From IMG/VR virus record IMGVR_UViG_3300038960_000080, positions 1-21,961 of that record: 21,961 nucleotides of DNA; one strand, 5' to 3'. The position numbers and the translations under genes were made by a program. The notes below the pieces were generated by a model. It was given only the letters and a program-made list of their open reading frames with translations, did not search any database and was not told the origin of the DNA. Shown here in pieces: positions 16,476 through 21,942 of the stretch (position 1 is the first letter of the stretch; the number at the start of each line of letters is the position of its first letter). This DNA comes from a virus.

Positions 16476-17866
16476 TGCCTTATACAACTATAGACGACCC
16501 AACAATTTATTTTAATACAAAACTTTATACTGGTAATGGTTCAAGTGGTCATGCAATCTCAGGCGTGGGATTCCAGCCTGATTGGGTCTGGATAAAAAAT
16601 AGAGGTGGTGCTGGAGATCATGCTTTACATGATTCAATTAGATCTGCTACTAACAGATTAAAAAGTAATAATTCTAACGCAGAAGCTACTGCTTCAGAGG
16701 GTTTACAAAGTTTTGATAGTGATGGATTTACTTTAGGAGATGCTGGTAATTATAATGGTTCATCTGGTACTTATGCCTCATGGAATTGGTTAGCTGGTGG
16801 AACAGCACCAGCCATAACATACTCAGTAAAAGTAGTTTCAGATTCAGGAAACAAATATAGATTTGATGATTTTGGTACAAGTGCTGTAACCTTAGATTTA
16901 CAAGAGGGTGGTACTTACACATTCGATCAATCCGATAGTTCAAATTCAGGACATCCATTAAGATTTTCTACAACATCAGATGGAACTCATGGTGGGGGAA
17001 GTGAATTTACTACAAATGTCACAACAACAGGAACTCCAGGAAGTGCTGGTGCAAAAACTGTAATCACAGTTGCTAGTGGTACTGCAACTCTTTATTATTA
17101 TTGCTCATCACATTCAGGTATGGGTGGACAAGCAAACACAAACTCAACATTTGGTTCATCAAATTTTGGTGGCAGTATTCAATCAACTGTTTCTGCGAAT
17201 ACTACTGCTGGATTTTCTATTGTGTCTTTTACAGCTAATAGTGGTACTGTTAGCACTGTTGGTCATGGGTTAGGTGTTAAACCAGATTGGATAATTTTTA
17301 AAGGAAGAAGTATAGGACAAGGTTGGATTGTATGGCATCAAGAATTTAATGCAAGAAGTAGATTAGTTTTGAATGGTACAAATGCTGTATCAACCACACA
17401 AACTAATTTTATGAATGATACTTTGCCATCATCATCAGTATTTACAATTGGAAATGATGCAGATACTAATAATGGCACAGATACTTATATAGCCTACTGT
17501 TTCGCAGAGAAAAAAGGCTACTCAAAATTTGGAAGCTACACAGGAAATGGAAATGCAGATGGAACATTTATTTATCTCGGATTTCAACCAGCTTTTTTTC
17601 TTGTTAAAAATATTACTAATGCTGGGTACGATTGGGAACTAAGAGATAATAAAAGAGATAGTTATAATCCAGTAGGTTATAGACTAGAGGCAAATACAAG
17701 TGATGCAGAGTCATCTTATTATGCAGAGTATGATTTTGTAAGTAATGGTATCAAGATAAGACAAAATGGAAATAATTATAATACATCAGGTGCATCTTAC
17801 ATCTACATGGCATTTGCAGAAAATCCATTTGTAAATTCTAATGGTGTACCCAACAACGCAAGATAG
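16475..17866 (+). CDS. Tail fibre with three repeat domains and an inserted cupredoxin-like domain
   Basis: 463 residues, TAATG overlap with the preceding fibre gene. Three copies of one fibre module are visible by their signatures: VGFQPDWVWIKNR (31-43), LGVKPDWIIFKGR (266-278) and LGFQPAFFLVKN (368-379), each ending with an aromatic strand (YASWNWLAGG, YIAYCFAEK, YIYMAFAEN). Between copies one and two, residues about 113-222 form a different beta domain that reads like a cupredoxin: SVKVVSDSGNKYRFDDFG, a GGTYTFDQSD strand, GHPLRFST with His160, then TATLYYYCSSHSGMGG with Cys210, His213 and Met216. His plus Cys-x2-His-x2-Met is the type-1 copper ligand set with the amicyanin spacing. The fibre role follows from position and repeats; copper binding is inferred. 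Confidence 0.8.
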   Translation: MPYTTIDDPTIYFNTKLYTGNGSSGHAISGVGFQPDWVWIKNRGGAGDHALHDSIRSATNRLKSNNSNAEATASEGLQSFDSDGFTLGDAGNYNGSSGTYASWNWLAGGTAPAITYSVKVVSDSGNKYRFDDFGTSAVTLDLQEGGTYTFDQSDSSNSGHPLRFSTTSDGTHGGGSEFTTNVTTTGTPGSAGAKTVITVASGTATLYYYCSSHSGMGGQANTNSTFGSSNFGGSIQSTVSANTTAGFSIVSFTANSGTVSTVGHGLGVKPDWIIFKGRSIGQGWIVWHQEFNARSRLVLNGTNAVSTTQTNFMNDTLPSSSVFTIGNDADTNNGTDTYIAYCFAEKKGYSKFGSYTGNGNADGTFIYLGFQPAFFLVKNITNAGYDWELRDNKRDSYNPVGYRLEANTSDAESSYYAEYDFVSNGIKIRQNGNNYNTSGASYIYMAFAENPFVNSNGVPNNAR

Positions 17867-17875
17867 GAATTAATT

Positions 17876-18364
17876 ATGCAATTATCAAAACATTTTACAT
17901 TATCAGAGATGGAAAAATCTCAAACAGCTACAAGAAAAGGTATATCTAATAAAGCTGGGTCAGGAGAAATAAAAAATTTAACTGATTTATGTTATGAAGT
18001 ATTAGAGCCTGTACGAGCAAAGTTTGAAAAACCAATAATTATCACTTCAGGTTATAGAAGCCCTGAACTATGCGAAGCAATAGGAAGCAAATCTACATCT
18101 CAACACGCAAAAGGACAGGCAGTAGATTTTGAGATAGCTGGTGTGTCTAATCTGCAAGTAGCTTTATGGATTCAAAATAATTGTAATTTTGACCAACTTA
18201 TATTAGAGTTTTGGAAAGCAGAAGATAAAGACCCTAACTCAGGTTGGGTTCATTGTAGCTTTGCAGAGGGAAGCAACAGAAAACAAGTATTAACATTTGA
18301 TGGTAAAACTTATACTAACGGACTTCCTGAGGCTAAATGGTCAGATGGTAAAATGCAAAACTAG
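17876..18364 (+). CDS. Endolysin, M15-family zinc peptidase
   Basis: 162 residues. It would cut peptide bonds of peptidoglycan (D-Ala-D-Ala carboxypeptidase or L-Ala-D-Glu endopeptidase type). N-terminal FTLSEMEKSQTATRKGI and the helix with VLEPVRAKF precede IIITSGYRSPELCEAIG, the start of the M15_3 fold. The zinc ligands are His77 and Asp84 in SQHAKGQAVDFE and His126 in WVHCSF; FDQLILEF between them supplies the catalytic acid candidate. No signal peptide, membrane segment or cell-wall binding domain is present, so it should need a holin to reach the wall. The start follows the fibre gene stop after 9 nt. Confidence 0.88.
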   Translation: MQLSKHFTLSEMEKSQTATRKGISNKAGSGEIKNLTDLCYEVLEPVRAKFEKPIIITSGYRSPELCEAIGSKSTSQHAKGQAVDFEIAGVSNLQVALWIQNNCNFDQLILEFWKAEDKDPNSGWVHCSFAEGSNRKQVLTFDGKTYTNGLPEAKWSDGKMQN

Positions 18365-18372
18365 GAGAAAAT

Positions 18373-18471
18373 ATGGCACTAACAAAAAAACAAAAGAAAC
18401 TTCCAATGGCTTTACAAAAAGCTATACTGAAGAAACAAAAGCAAACTAAAAAAACTAAAAGGAGAAAATAA
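18373..18471 (+). CDS. Tiny Lys-rich protein (32 aa)
   Basis: A 32-residue frame with CTAGGAGAAAAT as a clear ribosome binding site, beginning MALTKKQKKLPMALQKAILK and ending in Lys/Arg only. It fills the gap between the endolysin gene and the next small gene, and its last codons contain the AAGGAG used by that gene. The central LPMALQKAILK could form a short helix. Strongly basic; function unknown. Confidence 0.6.
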   Translation: MALTKKQKKLPMALQKAILKKQKQTKKTKRRK

Positions 18472-18472
18472 A

Positions 18473-18565
18473 ATGCCTTATCATACAGGAAAAGGTTCTC
18501 ATGGCGGAATGAAGAAAAAGAAGAAAAAAGCTAAGAAACCAAAAATGAATAGAAGAAAAAGATAA
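18473..18565 (+). CDS. Tiny Gly/His/Lys-rich protein (30 aa)
   Basis: A 30-residue frame starting MPYHTGKGSHGGM, with the rest a Lys/Arg run (KKKKKKAKKPKMNRRKR). The ribosome binding site AAGGAG lies 8 nt upstream, and the stop overlaps the next ATG (TAATG). Similar short proteins that start MPYHTGK and end in poly-Lys are common in marine phage genomes near the lysis genes; I know this as a pattern, not as a named family. Nucleic acid binding is plausible from charge only. Confidence 0.6.
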   Translation: MPYHTGKGSHGGMKKKKKKAKKPKMNRRKR

Positions 18566-18747
18566 TGGTTAAAGTAGCATCTATAACAAACATTATCAAA
18601 GGTCTAAAGCCTCGACAACAAAAGACCATGAAGAATCATGCTAGGCATCACAGCCTAAAACACATGAGATCAATGGCAAGAGCCATGAAAAAAGGTGCTA
18701 CTTTTCAAACTGCCCACAACAGGGCTATGAGGAGTGTAGGTAAATGA
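18565..18747 (+). CDS. Small basic His-rich protein (60 aa)
   Basis: 60 residues. KGLKPRQQKTMKNHARHHSL leads into KHMRSMARAMKKGATFQTAHN, then RAMRSVGK. The sequence predicts two or three short helices with Lys/Arg/His faces; the GATFQTAHNRAM segment is the sort of turn-helix that recurs in these marine phage proteins. It starts as a TAATG overlap and ends as an ATGA overlap, so it is co-translated with its neighbours. It could bind RNA or DNA, but no known DNA-binding family is recognisable with confidence. Confidence 0.65.
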   Translation: MVKVASITNIIKGLKPRQQKTMKNHARHHSLKHMRSMARAMKKGATFQTAHNRAMRSVGK

Positions 18748-18857
18748 GAGGATTTACAACAACAGCTACTTTAGCTGAGATGATAAACAAAAGACCAATT
18801 AGGAAAAGAAGAAGAAATGTCAAAAAAAAGAAAAAGAAGAAAAGTACCAAAAGATAA
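18744..18857 (+). CDS. Tiny Arg/Lys-rich protein (37 aa)
   Basis: A 37-residue frame with GAGGAG as ribosome binding site and an ATGA overlap with the previous gene. It begins MRGFTTTATLAEMINKRPIR and ends in a run of Arg and Lys (RKRRR then KKKKKKK). Its last 41 nt overlap the next gene in another frame over a polypurine stretch, so both proteins read the same A/G-rich DNA as basic residues. The next gene's frame is +1 relative to this one. Possibly an independent gene; function unknown. Confidence 0.5.
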   Translation: MRGFTTTATLAEMINKRPIRKRRRNVKKKKKKKSTKR

Positions 18858-19011
18858 AGAAACTGATTTACCTAAAAAGTATTTATCAGGTCTTAAAGGT
18901 GGTGCAAGATCACAAAGAGCAAGTTTGATAAAAGCTATGTCTGAAGCTTACAAAAGAGGACAAAGAATACCAAGATCAATGTTTAGGGCGAGGGCGAGAA
19001 GTGGCTATTAG
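18817..19011 (+). CDS. Small basic protein of unknown function (64 aa)
   Basis: 64 residues. After a Lys/Arg N-terminus (MSKKRKRRKVPKDKE) comes PKKYLSGLKGGARSQRASLI, then KAMSEAYKRGQRIPRS. The PKKYLSGL segment resembles the DUF5872-type short motif found in several virus proteins, but that is a weak match. AGGAAAAGAAGAAGAA upstream can serve as a ribosome binding site. The C-terminus (FRARARSGY) overlaps the next start by 11 nt. Confidence 0.65.
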   Translation: MSKKRKRRKVPKDKETDLPKKYLSGLKGGARSQRASLIKAMSEAYKRGQRIPRSMFRARARSGY

Positions 19012-19252
19012 AAGAAAACCTTTATCTGCTAGAGTTGTTTCTATACTTAGAGCAAAGGCTAAGACTCGAAAAAATATAACTCTTGGTATCTTAAAACAAG
19101 TTTATAGGAGAGGGCAAGGGGCATATCTTTCCAGCGGCAGTAGACCAAGAACATCAATGCAAAGTTGGTCGCTTGGCAGAGTCAACTCATTCCTCAGAGG
19201 GTCAAGAAAACATGATCTTGATTTAAGAAGAAAAATTCGTAAAAGAAAATAA
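19001..19252 (+). CDS. DUF5824-like basic protein
   Basis: 83 residues starting with GTG at 19001; no ATG is available before the conserved core. LGILKQVYRRGQGAYLSSGS followed by W-S-LGRVNSFLRG and DLDLRRKIRK matches the pattern of the phage domain DUF5824 (RRGxGA, an upstream loop, then W..aRVNsFL.G). Its role is unknown. It has no signal or membrane segment and is very basic, as are its five upstream neighbours. The stop overlaps the next ATG. Confidence 0.65.
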   Translation: MAIRRKPLSARVVSILRAKAKTRKNITLGILKQVYRRGQGAYLSSGSRPRTSMQSWSLGRVNSFLRGSRKHDLDLRRKIRKRK

Positions 19253-19437
19253 TGAAAACAACTAAAGAAAAATTTGTAGAGATTGATGGAAGAATTAAAT
19301 TAGTAAATCAAAAAATAGATTTAATAATTAAGAATCATTTACATCACATGAAAAAAGACATTGATAGAATTTTATATTCTCTTGGTGCAATCGGTCTATT
19401 GGTTTTAGGACAATTACTTTACTTACTCTCGAAATAG
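19252..19437 (+). CDS. Small membrane protein, XhlA/holin-accessory-like
   Basis: 61 residues: an N-terminal charged helix (KFVEIDGRIKLVNQKIDLII) with heptad-like spacing, a His-containing hinge (KNHLHHMKKDIDRI), then one hydrophobic membrane segment (about 42-59, LYSLGAIGLLVLGQLLYL). This helix-then-single-membrane-span plan matches XhlA-type hemolysin/holin accessory proteins, which associate with holin and endolysin in some phages. Its place between the M15 endolysin and the holin-like gene agrees. TAATG overlap with the gene before. Direct evidence for holin activity is absent. Confidence 0.6.
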   Translation: MKTTKEKFVEIDGRIKLVNQKIDLIIKNHLHHMKKDIDRILYSLGAIGLLVLGQLLYLLSK

Positions 19438-19445
19438 TTGTATTA

Positions 19446-19466
19446 AGACTTATGATCTATAAGTCT
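19446..19466 (+). promoter_or_regulatory. Hairpin/palindrome covering the phosphoesterase start codon
   Basis: AGACTTAT (19446-19453) and ATAAGTCT (19459-19466) form a perfect 8-bp inverted repeat with a 5-nt loop. The ATG of the metallophosphoesterase gene (19452-19454) lies at the end of the left arm. No SD sequence precedes this ATG, so the structure could hold translation low unless ribosomes arrive from the upstream gene, which ends 14 nt before. It could alternatively be an operator. Confidence 0.45.
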
Positions 19467-20153
19467 GTTTTGATAATTAGTGATACACATATTCCTTACC
19501 ATGTGCCTGAGTTAATGGACTTTCTTAAATTACTTAAAAAAAAATATAAACCTGATAGGGTTATTCATATTGGAGATGAAGTAGATAAACATGCTATGTC
19601 ATTTCACGATAGCGACCCTGATTTACCTAGTGCTGGAGACGAGTTAAAATTATCAATACCGGTAATAAAAGAACTAGAAAAAATGTTTCCTAAGATGGAT
19701 TTATTAGACTCTAATCATGGAAGCCTTGTTTTTAGACGAGCATTTAAACATGGCATACCAAGAGCATATATAAAAAAATATAATGATTTTTTAGAAGTGG
19801 GTAAGGGTTGGAAGTGGCATGATGATTTAGTTATAGATACACCTTTAGGAAAAGTTTATTTCTGTCATGGCAAGACACCGGATATTCTCAAATTGGCTAC
19901 TAGCATGGGGATGTCATGTGTTTCCGGACATTATCATTCGCTTATGGGTGTCAGGTGGTTTGGCAATAGTTTAGGTTTGTATTTTGGACTTCAAGTAGGT
20001 TGTATGATAGACTCTAAAAGTTTGGCATTTAGATATAACAAAGTACAAAAAGCTAGACCAATTATAGGCTGTTCAGTAATATATAATGGATTACCTATAA
20101 TTGAGCCTTTTATTAAAGATAAGACAGGAAAATGGGTCGGAAAGCTACTTTAA
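19452..20153 (+). CDS. Calcineurin-like metallophosphoesterase
   Basis: 233 residues with the full metal-site series of the family: Asp11 and His13 in ISDTHIP, GDEVD (41-45), SNHG (87-90, where the family usually has GNHD), CHG with His139, and GHYH (159-162). It would hydrolyse phosphoester bonds with two metal ions, and the substrate cannot be told from the sequence; phage members are thought to act on nucleotides, RNA ends or DNA. There is no signal peptide. The start ATG sits within a hairpin. The last 22 nt overlap the DUF3310 gene. The Ser in place of Gly at residue 87 is a small oddity. Confidence 0.85.
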   Translation: MIYKSVLIISDTHIPYHVPELMDFLKLLKKKYKPDRVIHIGDEVDKHAMSFHDSDPDLPSAGDELKLSIPVIKELEKMFPKMDLLDSNHGSLVFRRAFKHGIPRAYIKKYNDFLEVGKGWKWHDDLVIDTPLGKVYFCHGKTPDILKLATSMGMSCVSGHYHSLMGVRWFGNSLGLYFGLQVGCMIDSKSLAFRYNKVQKARPIIGCSVIYNGLPIIEPFIKDKTGKWVGKLL

Positions 20154-20377
20154 AGCCACAGAGAGCCACAGAGAGGGCAACTCAAAGACAAATAGGGGGT
20201 CAGCATTATAAATTACCTATATCTCCTTTAAAATTTATATTAGCCAATAAGCTTAACTTTGTAGATGGAAATATTGTTAAATATGCAGTAAGAAATAAAA
20301 AGGGAGAAAGCCTAAAAGAAAAGTACGATAAAATTATACATTACGCAGAATTAGGAAAAGAATTATTAGGAGAATAA
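20132..20377 (+). CDS. DUF3310 protein
   Basis: 81 residues. The core runs QIGGQHYKLPISPLKFILAN (20-39), then LNFVDGNIVKYAVRNKKGES, then YDKIIHYAELGKELL. This is the DUF3310 signature (QxGGxHY, P, GNxxKYxxR, then a helix), a small phage domain sometimes annotated as nucleotide kinase-related without proof. The start overlaps the phosphoesterase gene by 22 nt, with AGGA as ribosome binding site. The first 19 residues are variable and contain a 10-bp tandem duplication giving RATERATQ. The pairing with a metallophosphoesterase suggests nucleotide metabolism, but this is inference. Confidence 0.78.
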   Translation: MGRKATLKPQRATERATQRQIGGQHYKLPISPLKFILANKLNFVDGNIVKYAVRNKKGESLKEKYDKIIHYAELGKELLGE

Positions 20378-20378
20378 T

Positions 20379-20744
20379 ATGTGGCTTTCAATACTTAAAA
20401 ACCCTTTGACTAAAATGGTTGCTGGAAAAGTAGTAGATCATTTTAAACATAAAGCAGAAAAAGTAAAAACTATAAGAGAAGCAGAAATTCAAGCTTGTAA
20501 AGAGGTTGATGTTCAAAGAATTAAATCACAAGATAAAAGCTGGAAAGACGAGATATTGATGGTATGGTTGATTGCAATGCTATCAACAGGTTGGTTTGAA
20601 GATACTAGAGACAATTTTGAGGAGTGGGTAAGAATTATAAATGATTTACCTGATAGTGTTTGGTATCTTGTAATCATTGTATTTACTGCAACTTTTTCTA
20701 CTAAGATGACAGATAAAGTTTTAAACAGAAACAAAAAGAAGTAA
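20379..20744 (+). CDS. Holin-like membrane protein, 3TM/gene-transfer-agent type
   Basis: 121 residues. The cytoplasmic N-terminal half is helical and charged (KVVDHFKHKAEKVKTIREAE). SWKDEILMVWLIAMLSTGWF (54-73) and SVWYLVIIVFTATFST (93-108) are two clear hydrophobic segments, with a polar stretch between them; a Lys-rich C-terminus follows. The SWKDE motif before the first membrane segment is typical of the holin family with three membrane spans found in gene transfer agents and marine phages. It would form the membrane lesion that frees the M15 endolysin. GGAGAATAAT precedes the ATG. The third span (possibly the first residues) is weak. Confidence 0.65.
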   Translation: MWLSILKNPLTKMVAGKVVDHFKHKAEKVKTIREAEIQACKEVDVQRIKSQDKSWKDEILMVWLIAMLSTGWFEDTRDNFEEWVRIINDLPDSVWYLVIIVFTATFSTKMTDKVLNRNKKK

Positions 20745-20752
20745 TATGATGA

Positions 20753-20989
20753 ATGACCAACGATGCAGTTATTATAGAAGTAGAGTTTCATTTACACAGT
20801 TTGTATGAACCTTATGGTCATTTTGTTTGTCTAAGATTTATAGATACATACCCACAAAAAACAAAACTTACATCTTTGTTAAAAGACTTTAATCAATACC
20901 CAGATGTTAAATTGGTTGATTACGATTTTAAAATAGAAAAAATTACTGAAGCTACTGATATTACAGGATTAGAAATTACAAAACATTAG
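20753..20989 (+). CDS. Hypothetical protein (78 aa), end of the rightward transcript
   Basis: 78 residues of no recognised family. The pattern is alternating strand and helix (AVIIEVEFHLHSLYEPYGHF, CLRFIDTYPQKTKLTSLLKD, then VKLVDYDFKIEKITEATDIT). Two tandem ATGs at 20746 and 20749 precede this start but their frame stops after about 20 codons; ATG 20753 is chosen for its longer frame. No strong ribosome binding site. The terminator stem follows directly after the stop, so it is the last gene of the rightward unit. Confidence 0.6.
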   Translation: MTNDAVIIEVEFHLHSLYEPYGHFVCLRFIDTYPQKTKLTSLLKDFNQYPDVKLVDYDFKIEKITEATDITGLEITKH

Positions 20990-20990
20990 C

Positions 20991-21016
20991 GACCCATCAA
21001 GTCTCCCTGATGGGTC
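20991..21016 (+). terminator. Rho-independent terminator between convergent gene blocks
   Basis: A perfect 9-bp stem, GACCCATCA (20991-20999) with TGATGGGTC (21008-21016), closes an 8-nt loop and is followed by TATCTTTATG. It begins 2 nt after the stop of the last rightward gene. On the other strand the stem is followed by a less T-rich stretch, so it works best for the plus strand; it also lies about 60 nt beyond the stop of the leftward gene. Confidence 0.72.
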
Positions 21017-21075
21017 TATCTTTATGTAATTTAATTAAACTGTTCAAGGAGCCAATATCAACATAAAGAATTTTG

Positions 21076-21420
21076 TCATCCCTCTTGCTTTCCAGCTAGA
21101 GTTAAATCTCTTTTTACTTCTGTTTGTCTAACAGATAAATAACGATCTAAATTGTTATACATTAATTTTGCTTTTATAAGATTTGCTTCTGCATGGGCGT
21201 AGCTTTTAATTATTTCTTTATACTCAGGGTCAGTTCTTGCTTTATGTTCTGCTTCTCCAACAGTTTTAGTATCTAATTTATATTTAAGAAAAAGTTTTGA
21301 AAACATAGCTTTTCTTCCCTCATCTAATATAATTGATTTCTCTGCCCATTCTGACCAAAGACTACTTGCTTCTGTCATTTTTTTATAAGCTTCTCTACTA
21401 TTTAAGTTCATCGTTTCCAT
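21076..21420 (-). CDS. Alpha-helical phage protein of unknown function
   Basis: 114 residues, nearly all charged helix: AYKKMTEASSLWSEWAEKSI, then EAEHKARTDPEYKEIIKSYA, then EANLIKAKLMYNNLDRYLSV. Proteins with this plan occur in early regions of several phages near DNA-processing genes, but I cannot name a family. On the minus strand a strong AGGAG lies just upstream of the ATG at 21420, inside the end of the lipoprotein gene, which overlaps this gene by 13 nt. A second in-frame ATG three codons later is less well placed. Confidence 0.7.
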   Translation of the reverse strand: METMNLNSREAYKKMTEASSLWSEWAEKSIILDEGRKAMFSKLFLKYKLDTKTVGEAEHKARTDPEYKEIIKSYAHAEANLIKAKLMYNNLDRYLSVRQTEVKRDLTLAGKQEG

Positions 21421-21587
21421 TTCATCTCCTGTTGAATTATATATCTAAATGCACCTGTAGCTGGGTCAAAATCTATTTTAGAACAACCTACTAATAAAAT
21501 AAAAACTATAATAGATATTATACCTATAATAAATTTATAAATCATTTTTGTATATTTACGATGTATTGGATGTCCAAATAAAATCAT
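21408..21587 (-). CDS. Small lipoprotein
   Basis: The minus-strand frame encodes 59 residues from ATG 21587, which overlaps the stop of the upstream gene as ATGA. An internal in-frame ATG at 21545 would give 45 residues. From this second ATG the sequence is a textbook lipoprotein signal: MIYK, a hydrophobic core (FIIGIISIIVFILL) and the lipobox LVGC followed by Ser-Lys; Cys is residue 21 (35 from the longer start). The mature part is 25 residues (DFDPATGAFRYIIQQEMKWK). It would be anchored to a membrane by lipid on the Cys. Possible roles are superinfection exclusion or a lysis accessory. Neither start has a strong ribosome binding site, so coupling is likely. Confidence 0.6.
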   Translation of the reverse strand: MILFGHPIHRKYTKMIYKFIIGIISIIVFILLVGCSKIDFDPATGAFRYIIQQEMKWKR

Positions 21588-21862
21588 GGGTAAGCCAACA
21601 TTTCTTTAGCTTCTATTTCTAAATCTTCTACTTGCTTTGCTAATTTTTTATTATCAGCTTTTACCTGATCTAATTCTTTTCTTAATTGTCCATTTAATTC
21701 TCTATGACTATCATTAGCATTTATTAAAGCTGTCATTTCAGCTTCTTTACTGTCAATTATATTTTTTAAATTAACTACAACATCATTTAGAGCATGAGTT
21801 TCTTTTTCTTTAATTTCTAATTGTTTTGTAAGGTCTTGATCTCCTCTATCATCTTTTGTCAT
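21584..21862 (-). CDS. Coiled-coil protein of unknown function
   Basis: 92 residues from the ATG at 21862, chosen because AGAGGAG lies 5-6 nt upstream on the minus strand; a longer frame from 21916 runs through the leader hairpin and has no such site. After a short polar N-terminus (MTKDDRGDQDLTK) nearly the whole protein is heptad-patterned helix (VVVNLKNIIDSKEAEMTALI, then LRKELDQVKADNKKLAKQVE). There is no membrane segment or signal, so it is not an Rz-type inner spanin. It is translationally linked to the lipoprotein gene through an ATGA overlap. Confidence 0.7.
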   Translation of the reverse strand: MTKDDRGDQDLTKQLEIKEKETHALNDVVVNLKNIIDSKEAEMTALINANDSHRELNGQLRKELDQVKADNKKLAKQVEDLEIEAKEMLAYP

Positions 21863-21882
21863 ATTATCTCCTCTAAAGGTGC

Positions 21883-21910
21883 TGGGCAGTAGAGAGAGAG
21901 AAACTGCCCA
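21883..21910 (-). promoter_or_regulatory. Leader hairpin upstream of the leftward genes
   Basis: TGGGCAGT (21883-21890) and ACTGCCCA (21903-21910) form an 8-bp stem around a 12-nt purine/pyrimidine loop made of AG repeats on the plus strand. On the minus-strand transcript it ends about 20 nt before the start codon of the coiled-coil gene and just before its ribosome binding site. It lacks a following U run, so it is more likely a leader structure than a terminator. It shares the 10-mer GGGCAGTTTC with the hairpin after the capsid gene. Confidence 0.4.
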
Positions 21911-21942
21911 ACACATAACCTAAAAGTATATGTTATGAAAAT

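Noticed and set aside
17070-17273. Plus-strand frame inside the third fibre gene rich in Leu, Val and Ile
   Set aside because: It is an out-of-frame reading of the cupredoxin-like domain and the next repeat; hydrophobicity comes from the shifted codons and no ribosome binding site precedes it.
20513-20791. Minus-strand frame opposite the holin-like gene with hydrophobic content
   Set aside because: Hydrophobic codons opposite membrane-segment codons produce this easily; the plus-strand gene has a ribosome binding site and family-like motif.
21020-21068. Inverted repeat CTTTATGT/ACATAAAG with a 33-nt loop in the convergent gap
   Set aside because: Eight AT-rich bases with a long loop are expected by chance here; the nearby GC-rich stem at 20991-21016 explains termination better.
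21408-21862. Coiled-coil gene and lipoprotein gene as an Rz/Rz1-type spanin pair
   Set aside because: The lipoprotein would fit Rz1, but the coiled-coil protein has no N-terminal membrane segment, the genes are not nested, and they lie on the opposite strand to the lysis genes.
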